A stretch of DNA of 64,000 nt from Candidatus Nitrosopelagicus brevis (GCF_000812185.1 NZ_CP007026.1:1059107-1123106), one strand, 5' to 3'; shown: positions 52,083 to 60,235, counted from the first letter of the stretch. Notes: generated by a model from the letters alone, not told the origin. A program made the numbers and translations.

Positions 52083-52181
52083 ATGCATGAGGGAAAACTC
52101 CGAGTAGACCATAGAGAACGTACTATTCTCTTTCTAGGATTTTTGGTGATTGTGGGTGCAAGTGTATTTTCGCTCCCATAA
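52083..52181 (+). CDS. Small single-pass membrane protein
   Basis: 32-aa open frame: a charged N-terminus (MHEGKLRVDHRERT) followed by one hydrophobic helix (ILFLGFLVIVGASVF). A TATA-like TTTAAAAAC lies about 25 bases upstream and a strong T-run follows the stop. Position, promoter and charge layout suggest a real small gene. It cannot be assigned to a family. Confidence 0.5.
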   Translation: MHEGKLRVDHRERTILFLGFLVIVGASVFSLP

Positions 52182-52182
52182 T

Positions 52183-52193
52183 CTTTTTTTTTT
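52183..52193 (+). terminator. T-run terminator
   Basis: CTTTTTTTTTT lies directly after the small membrane protein gene. Oligo-T stretches in the non-template strand end transcription in archaea without a hairpin. Confidence 0.6.
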
Positions 52194-52206
52194 AATTTCC
52201 TAAATA

Positions 52207-53037
52207 CTATCCGTATGATTCGTATTTTACTTCGTAACTACCATCTTCTCTTTTGTTTCGTTCTGTTACAAACTCATTGTTTCCAAGATAATCCAAAGTA
52301 CCATCAATTGTTCCTTGCCATCCACAAATGTAAAACATGGTATTGTCTTTTGTAATTTTTTCACCAACTAATTCTTCTAATGGAGATACTCTTCCAGGTC
52401 TTGCTCTTAGAAATTGTTCTACACGTCCAATTTGACCAGTCCAAGAACGATTTAGCCATTCTTGCGGTCTACTAATTGCAGCTCGATATTTGAAATTCCA
52501 TTTGTCAGTACCTCTATCAACACTCTCTAACTCTAAATCTGTCAAACGTTCTCTATAGCTTAATTCATCAACGTAACTTGCTCCGTGTAAAACAACAAGT
52601 TCACGTTTATCTCCAATGTCATGAAGATGCTGAGCAAAACTAACAAACGGTGCAAGACCGGTACCACCACCAATACAGACAATTCGTCTTTCATCAGGCT
52701 CACCATTTGGTAATTTGTCATTAATTGTTAGAGTACCGTTAGCTTTTCTCCATTGAATTGGGTCACCTTCTTTTAGATTGAACATTGCAGTAGTCAATCT
52801 TCCAGGATATGGTTTTCTTACCCATCGAATGACAAACTCAAAATATTTTTTATTTTCTGGATGAGAAGCAATTGAATATGCACGATTGATTACACGATTA
52901 TTTTCACTTTTTACAGGTAGCCCCAAAGTTAGAAACTGACCTGCCTTGTATTCAGGAAAAGGACCTTCAGGAACAACTCGGAATATAGCTAAATCTTCTC
53001 TTAGTAATTGAACATAACTGACAGTTGCGTTTTCCAA
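52207..53037 (-). CDS. Ferredoxin/flavodoxin-NADP reductase family flavoprotein
   Basis: 276-aa FAD-dependent reductase of the ferredoxin-NADP(+) oxidoreductase family. The FAD-binding motif is RAYSIASHP, the isoalloxazine-side segment is GRLTTAMFNLKEGDP, the nicotinamide-binding loop is VCIGGGTGLAPFVSF, and MFYICGWQGTIDGTL is the late C-terminal part. It should pass electrons between NAD(P)H and a ferredoxin or similar carrier. It is followed upstream on the same strand by an unknown gene with a 3-base gap. Confidence 0.88.
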   Translation of the reverse strand: MENATVSYVQLLREDLAIFRVVPEGPFPEYKAGQFLTLGLPVKSENNRVINRAYSIASHPENKKYFEFVIRWVRKPYPGRLTTAMFNLKEGDPIQWRKANGTLTINDKLPNGEPDERRIVCIGGGTGLAPFVSFAQHLHDIGDKRELVVLHGASYVDELSYRERLTDLELESVDRGTDKWNFKYRAAISRPQEWLNRSWTGQIGRVEQFLRARPGRVSPLEELVGEKITKDNTMFYICGWQGTIDGTLDYLGNNEFVTERNKREDGSYEVKYESYG

Positions 53038-53040
53038 AGA

Positions 53041-53481
53041 TTAAATCTCCCATGGAGGAATGGTAGCAATAATTGATTGCACCACATCATGATAATGCAC
53101 TGTTGGTTGAGTGCTGATTAGTAACAGATTTTCCTGATAAGGAATTGAGATTAAAGTGACATTTTCATATTCAGTTAGTGTGAGTTTTTCATTTCCTAAT
53201 CTGAATGAAAGATTTTGTGCTTTTCTCCATCGTTCTAAAGAATAATTTATTGAAATTCTTATTTCATCTTCATCCAAAAGAGGATCTAAATCTTTTTTTT
53301 GTGTGCTGTATAATAAATCAGATTTATTATTTACGACACCTACAAAACGAACGCTTTCATGTGAAAAAAGTATATCTGAACATAATTTTTCATGAGTCTG
53401 AGTTGTAACTACTTCTTTAGCCAATCCCACTCTGGTCTCTCTTCTGATTCGTCGTCGTCCATATAATACATAATAAATCAA
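53041..53481 (-). CDS. Thaumarchaeal roadblock-like small protein
   Basis: 146 aa. After a basic start (YYVLYGRRRIRRETRVGLAK) the body (EKLCSDILFSHESVRFVGVV; LERWRKAQNLSFRLGNEKLT; NVTLISIPYQENLLLISTQP) has the alternating pattern of a roadblock/LC7 or profilin-like fold. It belongs to a group I associate with Nitrosopumilus-type genomes, some annotated as DUF6659. Function is unknown. The start is uncertain: codons downstream of 53481 could also serve. It precedes the flavin reductase with 3 bases between. Confidence 0.55.
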   Translation of the reverse strand: MIYYVLYGRRRIRRETRVGLAKEVVTTQTHEKLCSDILFSHESVRFVGVVNNKSDLLYSTQKKDLDPLLDEDEIRISINYSLERWRKAQNLSFRLGNEKLTLTEYENVTLISIPYQENLLLISTQPTVHYHDVVQSIIATIPPWEI

Positions 53482-53487
53482 AAATTA

Positions 53488-54762
53488 TTATTTTTCTTTT
53501 GATTGCTTTTGCAAGTAATCATCAGGAGTCAATCTAAACTCTTCTTCATCAGCATATGCGGCTTCACCATGTTCAGCTAGATCAAGACCCATATCTTCCA
53601 CCTCTGGATCAACACGTATTCCGATAGTACGTTTCATGACTTGTAGAATCAACCATGTTCCTCCAAAGCCCAATACTGCTGCAACTCCAATACCGACTGC
53701 TTGAATCCAGAGTTGATCAGGATTACCGTAAAGCCATCCATCAACACCGCCGATTGCAGCACTGGCAAAAATACCTATGGCAAGAGCACCAACAATACCT
53801 GCGATGCCGTGCACAGAACTGACATCGAGGGCATCATCGATTTTTAATTTATCTCGAATTAGTACAACTCCGCCATAAGAGAATATGCCTATTGCTATTG
53901 CAATTACAAATGCATGTTCAACGCTGACAAAACCAGAGGCAGGGGTAATTCCGGCAAGTCCAGCAATTGCGCCATTAATTCCAGCTACTATGGATGGCTT
54001 TCCGGTTCTCATCCATGAGAAGCCTACCCAAATCAATGCAGAAACAGATGAAGCTAGATGAGTAACAAGTGCGATGTTTGCAGGAAGAGCGCCGGAAGTT
54101 AAGGCACTACCAGCATTGAGTCCAAACCATCCTAACCAAAGTAATGAAGCGCCTAGTACGGCAATAGGTATGCTATGAGGGATGTTTATTGCCGGACCAA
54201 ATCCACGTCTTTGCCCAAGTACTATTGCTGCTGCAAGTGCAGCCATACCTACACTAGTGTGAATAACAATACCACCTGCAAAGTCAACAACTCCTAATTC
54301 TGCTAACCATCCACCGCCCCAAATCCAGTGGACTAGTGGATAGTAAATGAGAGCAGACCATACAGAGATGAATATAATAAAAGATTTGAATTTCATTCTT
54401 TCGGCAATTGTACCGGAAAGTAAGAGAGGAGTAATACATGCAAACATCATTTGGAACTTTACAAACAGTACACCAGGTATAGTCATTCCTTCAAGAGGTT
54501 CGTCCCACGGAATACCTTTTATGAATGCATTATCTAAGTTACCAATCATACCGTCTTGTGATGGACCAAACGATAGACTATATCCAAAAACAAACCACAT
54601 TACACTAAGTAATGCTAAACCAAAGATAATTTGTGAAAGAATTGAAACCACATTTTTCTTTCGTAATAGACCTGATTCAAATAGACCAAGTGCAGGGATC
54701 ATTAACAAAACAAGCATACCTGCTACAAGCATCCATGCTGTATCACCAGTATCTATAAGCAT
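53488..54762 (-). CDS. amt: Ammonium transporter
   Basis: 424-aa Amt/Rh-family channel with 11 expected membrane helices. Diagnostic segments are GDTAWMLVAGMLVLLMIPAL, WFVFGYSLSFG, GTIAERMKF, DFAGGIVIHTSVG (histidine of the pore pair) and VSSVHGIAGIVGALAIG (second pore histidine). The C-terminal tail DPEVEDMGLDLAEHGEAAY is the regulatory stretch that P-II proteins contact. The divergent gene at 54876 encodes such a protein, 113 bases away. It supplies ammonium to an ammonia oxidiser. Confidence 0.94.
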   Translation of the reverse strand: MLIDTGDTAWMLVAGMLVLLMIPALGLFESGLLRKKNVVSILSQIIFGLALLSVMWFVFGYSLSFGPSQDGMIGNLDNAFIKGIPWDEPLEGMTIPGVLFVKFQMMFACITPLLLSGTIAERMKFKSFIIFISVWSALIYYPLVHWIWGGGWLAELGVVDFAGGIVIHTSVGMAALAAAIVLGQRRGFGPAINIPHSIPIAVLGASLLWLGWFGLNAGSALTSGALPANIALVTHLASSVSALIWVGFSWMRTGKPSIVAGINGAIAGLAGITPASGFVSVEHAFVIAIAIGIFSYGGVVLIRDKLKIDDALDVSSVHGIAGIVGALAIGIFASAAIGGVDGWLYGNPDQLWIQAVGIGVAAVLGFGGTWLILQVMKRTIGIRVDPEVEDMGLDLAEHGEAAYADEEEFRLTPDDYLQKQSKEK

Positions 54763-54875
54763 ATGAAATTTTAATTTGTTTTTTCATTTAACGTTTATCA
54801 AAGTTGGTTAACATTGATAATCAAATGACTTTCATTTTTTAAAATATTATTTACTTTGGATGCATCACTTTATTC

Positions 54876-55205
54876 ATGCTAAAATTAGAAATAATACTTT
54901 CTGAGAATGACGTGATGTCAATCAGTGAAGGTTTTAAACAAATTGACATTGGTGGTTTAACAATTACTAAGGTTAGAGGAAGAGGTGAAAAAACTGCACC
55001 AGAAATTCTCGTGCACAAAGGTTCAGAAGTATTTGTACCACATTTTGGTGACAAATATAGAATAATGGTAGTTATTCCTGAATCCAAAGAAGAAAAAGCT
55101 GTCAACATCATAAAGAACAACTCACGAGGTGGCAAAATTTTCATTTCACAATTGCTACGTGCAATCGATATAAAGACGGGAAATGAAGGGGAAGAAATTA
55201 TCTAG
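54876..55205 (+). CDS. glnK: P-II family signalling protein (GlnK-like, divergent)
   Basis: 109-aa P-II-fold protein: KLEIILSENDVMSISEGF in the first ferredoxin-like half, T-loop region with RGRGEKTAPE, then KYRIMVVIPESKEEKAV and GGKIFISQLLRAIDIKTGNE in the nucleotide-binding second half. The T-loop lacks the uridylylation-type tyrosine context of enterobacterial GlnB, and the arginine pair of canonical IRIRTGE reads IDIKTGN. Standing opposite amt, it most likely senses 2-oxoglutarate/ATP and gates the transporter. Confidence 0.85.
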   Translation: MLKLEIILSENDVMSISEGFKQIDIGGLTITKVRGRGEKTAPEILVHKGSEVFVPHFGDKYRIMVVIPESKEEKAVNIIKNNSRGGKIFISQLLRAIDIKTGNEGEEII

Positions 55206-55337
55206 ATGAAACTTTCTCTACCAAAAAACAACATCAAAATTTCAAATTTAACCAGGGCCGATTATATGAAACTCGTAGTTATTGGCGGAATAGTTGTCGT
55301 ACCACCAGTTGCATTAGCAATAATAGGAGGAATCTAA
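55206..55337 (+). CDS. Small membrane protein 1 of the P-II cassette
   Basis: 43-aa protein, MKLSLPKNNIKISNLTRADY at the N-terminus (basic), then one hydrophobic helix (MKLVVIGGIVVVPPVALAII). It starts on the base after the glnK stop, which implies translational coupling. No family recognised. It shares size and layout with the 39-aa protein at 55605. Confidence 0.65.
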   Translation: MKLSLPKNNIKISNLTRADYMKLVVIGGIVVVPPVALAIIGGI

Positions 55338-55341
55338 ATTG

Positions 55342-55605
55342 ATGACAGCAGTTTCTAGAAGACGAGGTACATTAAGACAAATAATTGCTCATGAAGGCGC
55401 AAACTGGGCAGGTAACAAATTCAAAGAATTTCAAACTAATAGAACAATCAAGATAATCGCACAAAAAAGCCGACCAACCACTCTATCTACAAATAGAGGT
55501 ACGACACAAACAATTCTAGAATCATCAATCATATCTGAGACTAAAATTTCTCAGGTATACATTGCCATAAATAGAGGCACAAAACGCAGACTTTTGAAGC
55601 TATAA
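55342..55605 (+). CDS. Basic protein between the two small membrane proteins
   Basis: 87 aa from the ATG at 55342 (a TTG three bases earlier is also possible). It is rich in Arg, Lys, Thr and Ser (VSRRRGTLRQIIAHEGANWA; NRTIKIIAQKSRPTTLSTNR). No cysteines or membrane segment. Its stop overlaps the start of the next small gene (TAATG). No family recognised; a nucleic-acid- or protein-binding adaptor is a guess. Confidence 0.6.
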   Translation: MTAVSRRRGTLRQIIAHEGANWAGNKFKEFQTNRTIKIIAQKSRPTTLSTNRGTTQTILESSIISETKISQVYIAINRGTKRRLLKL

Positions 55606-55724
55606 TGAAACTCCAAAAAATGCCATTTAGTCTAAGTAAATCTAAGATTCGAGTAGCAAAAATAGGCATGGCTGCCGTAGGAATTGCGTTTCTTAGTTTG
55701 TATTTAGTTGCAGATTATATCTAA
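55605..55724 (+). CDS. Small membrane protein 2 of the P-II cassette
   Basis: 39-aa protein with a basic start (MKLQKMPFSLSKSKIRVAK) and one hydrophobic helix (IGMAAVGIAFLSLYLVADYI). The start overlaps the stop of the 87-aa gene by one base; its own 3' end overlaps the convergent P-II-like gene by 4 bases. No family recognised. Confidence 0.65.
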   Translation: MKLQKMPFSLSKSKIRVAKIGMAAVGIAFLSLYLVADYI

Positions 55725-56290
55725 AAATTATCTTCGTATAGAATTGTAGGATTATCAAGTTGTTTTTGCATTGATGGAAGTTGTTTCATAATACAATAGT
55801 TAACAAAATCTGCAAAGGATTTGATTCTGTAATCAGTTTCTAAAATTTCAGCATTATTATCATACATTTCTTCTAATTTGTATAGAGTGCGTTTTTGGAG
55901 AGGGACCAGTCTGTTTCGTTTTGTAACAAATCTTCGTGGAGATTTAGAATGTTCAATCTCCATGTCTGCTTGACCTTCAAGAGTAGAGCCATCAACCATT
56001 TCATTCATGTCAAAAACAAAGATTTTTTGAGGCATGTTTGGAGGAAGTCCAGAAAGTTTTGATATCATCTCAAGCACAGCACGAGCATCTTTATCCTGCA
56101 TAGCAAGTTCGATCTTTGCAAGCATTGTAGAACGTACACCAGTTCCACCTGCACGAGAACCAGTAGATTTTGTAATGAATTTACTATCTTCTAAATTTCG
56201 TTTATCAATAATTTCTATTCCTAATACATCTAATTCTGTACGAATCATAGGATAGTTTTTTCTGTTGATAATAGCCTCAATCTTCTTCAT
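55721..56290 (-). CDS. P-II-like protein with a C-terminal extension
   Basis: 189 aa. Residues 1-115 follow the P-II plan: MKKIEAIINRKNYPMIRTEL, the short loop RNLEDSKFITKSTGSRAGGT, TMLAKIELAMQDKDARAVLE, and KIFVFDMNEMVDGSTLEG. About 70 extra residues follow, with VPLQKRTLYKLEEMYDNN and a helix SFADFVNYCIMKQLPSMQ that resembles a ribbon-helix-helix type DNA- or protein-binding element. The gene converges on the glnK-small-protein cassette. A P-II-like sensor with an added output domain is a plausible reading, not proven. Confidence 0.68.
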   Translation of the reverse strand: MKKIEAIINRKNYPMIRTELDVLGIEIIDKRNLEDSKFITKSTGSRAGGTGVRSTMLAKIELAMQDKDARAVLEMISKLSGLPPNMPQKIFVFDMNEMVDGSTLEGQADMEIEHSKSPRRFVTKRNRLVPLQKRTLYKLEEMYDNNAEILETDYRIKSFADFVNYCIMKQLPSMQKQLDNPTILYEDNF

Positions 56291-56353
56291 ATTTTTTATC
56301 GAAAAAATCTATTATTATACTGTTACAGTTATTCCAAATTTATGCATTCAATG

Positions 56354-56380
56354 TATATCAAATGATTATCATTGTATACC
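56354..56380. promoter_or_regulatory. Palindromic site with AATGAT-T-ATCATT core
   Basis: The core AATGAT-T-ATCATT (56361-56373) is flanked by GTATA and TATAC, together a near-palindrome. It resembles metal-regulator (Fur/DtxR-like) boxes and lies about 70 bases upstream of the P-II-like gene (start 56290) and about 100 bases from the small gene at 56474. Confidence 0.35.
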
Positions 56381-56473
56381 ATTTTGAGTCACAGTTTAAT
56401 CAAAATGCATGTGTAGTATCCGTTATGAGAAATACATCAAGTAAAACAATGCAATTTGAGGTTTGAAGAGGAA

Positions 56474-56581
56474 ATGAACTATAAAACAATATTACAAATG
56501 TTAGAAGAAATCAAAGTAATGTTTCCTGAAGATTATAAAAAAATTCTCAGAGATTTAGAATTGAATAAGAAATCTGACTAA
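56474..56581 (+). CDS. Very small helical protein (possible)
   Basis: 35-aa open frame (MNYKTILQMLEEIKVMFPED, then YKKILRDLELNKKSD) with a purine-rich GAAGAGGA a few bases upstream that could act as ribosome-binding site. It is helical and charged, with no family recognised. It sits alone in an intergenic region and may be real or fortuitous. Confidence 0.4.
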   Translation: MNYKTILQMLEEIKVMFPEDYKKILRDLELNKKSD

Positions 56582-56625
56582 TTTGCTTGTATTTTATCCA
56601 AAATAGTCAAAATAAAAAGAATAGT

Positions 56626-56802
56626 TTAGAGTTGATCTCCTGCAAGAAACCAGTTCTCTTTTGGGTTTTCATCAAAGACTACAATCACATGTTCTTTCTT
56701 TGTTTTTAGGATTTCAACTGCAGAATCAGTGACAGCCTTTGCAAATTCCTGCTTTTGTTCTTCAGAACGTCCAGGATATAGTGATACGTGTACGTATGGC
56801 AT
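56626..56802 (-). CDS. 4-oxalocrotonate tautomerase-family protein
   Basis: 58-aa protein beginning MPYVHVSLYPGRSEEQKQEF with the catalytic Pro directly after Met, which becomes the N-terminal base after Met removal. The rest (FAKAVTDSAVEILKTKKEHV, VIVVFDENPKENWFLAG) is the usual beta-alpha-beta unit that assembles into hexamers. It is read from the minus strand and is below common size cut-offs. Substrate unknown; members include tautomerases and dehalogenases. Confidence 0.85.
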   Translation of the reverse strand: MPYVHVSLYPGRSEEQKQEFAKAVTDSAVEILKTKKEHVIVVFDENPKENWFLAGDQL

Positions 56803-56839
56803 AATTGTAATTATAACTATGATAATTTAATTGATTGAA

Positions 56840-57610
56840 TTATCTAAAATCATCTCTATATCCATACCTAGAGCCATAGGTATAATCAGATCTGTTTGTT
56901 TTCTTGTAGAAATATCCAACACCCAATCCTAAAAAGAAACCACCGATGTGTGCCAAAAATGCTACACCGCCACCTGCAACACCAAAACCTCCTATGAAAA
57001 ATGGTAATAGATTTTGAAAGATTAACCAGAACGGTAAGAAGAATTTTGCAGGAATGTGCATCATACGCCAGAAAAATCCTAACATGACAAACGTCATGAC
57101 CTTAGCTCGTGGGAACATTACTAGGTAAGCGCCTAAGATTCCAGCAATCGCACCAGATGCACCAACTGCAGGAATTCCACTTCCTGCATCACCATAGATG
57201 TGAATTAAACCTGCACCAACACCCCACATTAAATAAATTCCAATGTACTTTACTCTACCAAATTTTGCTTCAATGTTATCACCAAAGATCCACAAGAACA
57301 GCATGTTACCTCCAAGATGCATTATACCTCCATGCATGAACGTTGAAGTAATCAAAGTCAGTTCGGGTATGGCAGGACAGTTAACGATTCCCATTCCTGT
57401 GTTTACACCATCAATCTGACCTGTAACGCATCCAGGAACTGCACCCCATGTTAGAAACATGTTCATTGCTTCACGATTTGAAAACTCAATGAACTGACCA
57501 GTTATTGCAACCTCAATTCCAAATACTATCACATTCATAATGATTAGTGCAATTGTTAGTTTTGGTTTGAATCCTGGTGGATGTGGATTTTCATCTCTTA
57601 ATGGAAGCAT
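56840..57610 (-). CDS. Rhomboid-family intramembrane serine protease
   Basis: 256-aa membrane protein with about six helices and an active-site motif VGASGAIAGILGAYL (catalytic Ser) and LAHIGGFFLGLGVGYF (catalytic His). The helix-1/loop segment HGGIMHLGGNMLFLWIFGDN is also typical of rhomboids. The C-terminal tail is basic and Tyr-rich. It cleaves membrane-spanning substrates; targets are not known. Its position beside many secreted proteins allows a role in surface-protein processing. Confidence 0.9.
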   Translation of the reverse strand: MLPLRDENPHPPGFKPKLTIALIIMNVIVFGIEVAITGQFIEFSNREAMNMFLTWGAVPGCVTGQIDGVNTGMGIVNCPAIPELTLITSTFMHGGIMHLGGNMLFLWIFGDNIEAKFGRVKYIGIYLMWGVGAGLIHIYGDAGSGIPAVGASGAIAGILGAYLVMFPRAKVMTFVMLGFFWRMMHIPAKFFLPFWLIFQNLLPFFIGGFGVAGGGVAFLAHIGGFFLGLGVGYFYKKTNRSDYTYGSRYGYRDDFR

Positions 57611-57657
57611 GAATCAATCAAAGTTTGTTTGGTTTGTATAAGAATTTTCAGGTAGAT

Positions 57658-59313
57658 CTAAACTGAGATAATTCCTTCTTTAACTAAAAATTGAATTCCA
57701 GATGCAAAGGTATTGTCATCAATTTGACCGTCTGCCCACCATGCAGCGTTATTTCTAACCCAATCAGGAATGGTTGCATTATCATTTTGTGCACCACTAG
57801 ATGTGGTTGGTACTGAAATAATTCCTTCTTTTATCATAAATTCAATTCCAGAAGCAAAGGTATTGTCATCAATTTCACCATTTGACCACCACTTTGCATT
57901 GTTCTTTACCCAATTAGGAATGTTAACAGATTGTTCTGCAGATGGAATTGGATTAAATGAGCTTGTAGTAGATACGCCTACTTCAAACATTTGAGATGAT
58001 TGGAAAAATTCATCATAGTTAGAAAATCCCTCACCAGTTAGTACTAAATTCAAAGTGTACATTCCATCATCAGGAATGGTTATGAAATGAGTGGCAATTC
58101 CCTCTACTGATTTTGTACCTACAAACTCTTCAGGAGTATCACCTGTAACTAAATTGAATTGTTCACCTTGTGGACTAACTAAACCAAATGCATAGATTAC
58201 ATCTTTTACTATACCGCCATTGTTATCAAAGAATGAAAACTCAAATGGAATTTCATCTCCTGCACCATATGCAGAGTCCCAAGCAATGAGTGCCTTGTAT
58301 CCATTATCAAATGGCATATCAAACGAATTTTTCTCAACAGTTCCTTCTGGAACTAGTTCAAAGCTCATTGTTTTAGATGAATAGTGAGATTCTCCTAAGA
58401 GTTCATTAATTCTTTGTAATTCAGTTCCTGTAACTAAAAAGTGAACAATGTTTTCAGTCTCAGATGAATATGGATCCATTACTAGAACTCTTTGATCAAC
58501 TTCTACACCATCTACATAACCCTTGAATGATGTTTCAGGATTGTATGGGTCAAATGATTTTGGAACACGAATTTCTTCATGAACCATTTGAACTAGTTCA
58601 ATATATTCAGGATCCCAATCAAATGGCATGTCAAATGAAATGGCATTATTACCTTGATTATATGTGAAATTTTCTACATCATCATAGTATGTTTTTACTG
58701 TAACAGGAACTTCTGCAGCTTCTGCAGTTTTAATGAAAAAGCTTTGATCTTGTGCAACACTAACAAATGTATCAAAGTTTAGTGGTTGTGCAACTAATGA
58801 ACGAGGACTGGTAGCACCTTCAATTGAGACTTTAACATTATACAATCCGCCTTTTTCAAAGATTGGTCCATCAATGAGTGGTCGTCCCTCACCTCGTGCA
58901 AACAATCCACCTGCGGTTCCATGTACCTCACCATAATATTCGGTACACTTCCAAGGCTTTTCTTCATAGCAATCTGCTTTTGGTCGAACCTCAACGTTTA
59001 GTGTTCCATCATCATCATAGAAATAATTTCTAGCTAAAAGATCACCGCTTCGCCAGACCTCAACACGATAAGTAACCTGGTTTAAGTTTTCATCAGTTAA
59101 CATATCAAAGAAACGAATTGAAATGTTTGCTGAATCAACTTCACCTGCAGTCATATCAGCAGGATCTAGTTGTGTGAAAATTGTAACTTCCATACCTTCA
59201 AAACTAATTGGAGGAGCAGCGTCACCACCTAAACCATGACCAAAAGCACTTTCACTTAGAAATGGTAAGGTCACACAGACAGCTGCAATAATTAAGAAAC
59301 TTTTGTAGTACAA
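57658..59313 (-). CDS. Large secreted protein with C-terminal W-rich repeats
   Basis: 551 aa. An N-terminal signal peptide ends SESAFG, so the mature chain would begin with His (HGLGGDAAPP). Several beta-sandwich-like domains follow. Near the C-terminus are two copies of a repeat of about 35-40 residues: IPNWVKNNAKWWSNGEIDDN and IPDWVRNNAAWWADGQIDDN, each with TFASGI and KEGIISV. I know this repeat from thaumarchaeal surface proteins; its role is unknown. The start is TTG at 59313 with an in-frame TAA just upstream. It is probably attached to the cell surface. Confidence 0.72.
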   Translation of the reverse strand: MYYKSFLIIAAVCVTLPFLSESAFGHGLGGDAAPPISFEGMEVTIFTQLDPADMTAGEVDSANISIRFFDMLTDENLNQVTYRVEVWRSGDLLARNYFYDDDGTLNVEVRPKADCYEEKPWKCTEYYGEVHGTAGGLFARGEGRPLIDGPIFEKGGLYNVKVSIEGATSPRSLVAQPLNFDTFVSVAQDQSFFIKTAEAAEVPVTVKTYYDDVENFTYNQGNNAISFDMPFDWDPEYIELVQMVHEEIRVPKSFDPYNPETSFKGYVDGVEVDQRVLVMDPYSSETENIVHFLVTGTELQRINELLGESHYSSKTMSFELVPEGTVEKNSFDMPFDNGYKALIAWDSAYGAGDEIPFEFSFFDNNGGIVKDVIYAFGLVSPQGEQFNLVTGDTPEEFVGTKSVEGIATHFITIPDDGMYTLNLVLTGEGFSNYDEFFQSSQMFEVGVSTTSSFNPIPSAEQSVNIPNWVKNNAKWWSNGEIDDNTFASGIEFMIKEGIISVPTTSSGAQNDNATIPDWVRNNAAWWADGQIDDNTFASGIQFLVKEGIISV

Positions 59314-59408
59314 TTACCATTTTTTCCCATAAATCACCTATTAATGATTCGATGGATTTCCATAGTTATTACAAGATCATTTTTATTATATTCAGATGAA
59401 TTTTCACT

Positions 59409-60233
59409 ATGAAATACCTTCTTGGGCTAATGTTACTTCCGTTATTGCTAAGTCCAGCCTTTGCAGAAAGTCCAGAAGATTATGAACAGGTGTTACCATC
59501 AGAAAATGGAACATTAGACATTGGATTAACAGTTGATCCACCAGCAAAAGTAAATGAAGTTTCTAAATTACACATTGGATGGATAAAACCAGGATTCAAC
59601 AAAATTCAAGAGCACATAGATTATAGAATTACAGTTATCAAAGATGGCCAAAATATCTTTGGTCCAATTCCTCTAACACATACATCTGTAGGCACAGTAA
59701 AAATTCCTGTAGAATTTACATCAAACGGCGAACACCAAATTAAAGTAGAGATGGAGGGAATTTTGTTCCAGCCAATTCCATTAGAAATAACATATTTTAC
59801 AATTAATGTAGGAGAAGGGCAAACATCACAGCCATCACAAGAAAATAACAATGAAGGTGGCGGTTGTCTAATTGCAACTGCAGCATTTGGTTCTGAAATG
59901 GCACCACAAGTTCAATTCTTGAGAGAAATTCGAGATAACACTGTAATGAACACACAATCAGGTACAACATTCATGACAGGATTCAACCAATTTTACTATT
60001 CATTCTCGCCATATGTAGCAGACTATGAAAGAGAAAACCCAGTCTTCAAAGAAGTAGTCAAGGTAACACTAACACCAATGCTAACATCACTAACACTACT
60101 CAACTATGTACAAGTTGATACTGAAGAAGAAATGCTAGGTTATGGTATTGGAATTATTCTTCTAAACATTGGAATGTACTTTGTAGCACCAGCTGCTGCA
60201 ATTATTGCAATAAAGAACAGACTTAGAAAATAA
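59409..60233 (+). CDS. Surface protein with CFI-box C-terminal domain
   Basis: 274 aa with a signal peptide (ending SPAFA), a beta-sandwich-like domain (residues about 30-135) and, after a Gly-rich linker, the CFI-box motif GGGCLIATAAFGSEMAPQVQ (about residues 150-170). A conserved helical tail (FNQFYYSFSPYVADYERENP) and a hydrophobic C-terminal segment follow. CFI-box domains are typical C-terminal sorting or anchoring units of thaumarchaeal extracellular proteins. The cysteine may be lipid-modified, which is an inference. It is divergent from the 57658 gene and convergent with the next. Confidence 0.75.
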   Translation: MKYLLGLMLLPLLLSPAFAESPEDYEQVLPSENGTLDIGLTVDPPAKVNEVSKLHIGWIKPGFNKIQEHIDYRITVIKDGQNIFGPIPLTHTSVGTVKIPVEFTSNGEHQIKVEMEGILFQPIPLEITYFTINVGEGQTSQPSQENNNEGGGCLIATAAFGSEMAPQVQFLREIRDNTVMNTQSGTTFMTGFNQFYYSFSPYVADYERENPVFKEVVKVTLTPMLTSLTLLNYVQVDTEEEMLGYGIGIILLNIGMYFVAPAAAIIAIKNRLRK

Positions 60234-60235
60234 AA

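Noticed and set aside
54347-54766. 139-codon frame antisense to amt
   Set aside because: Antisense shadow of a well-conserved membrane transporter; no family features.
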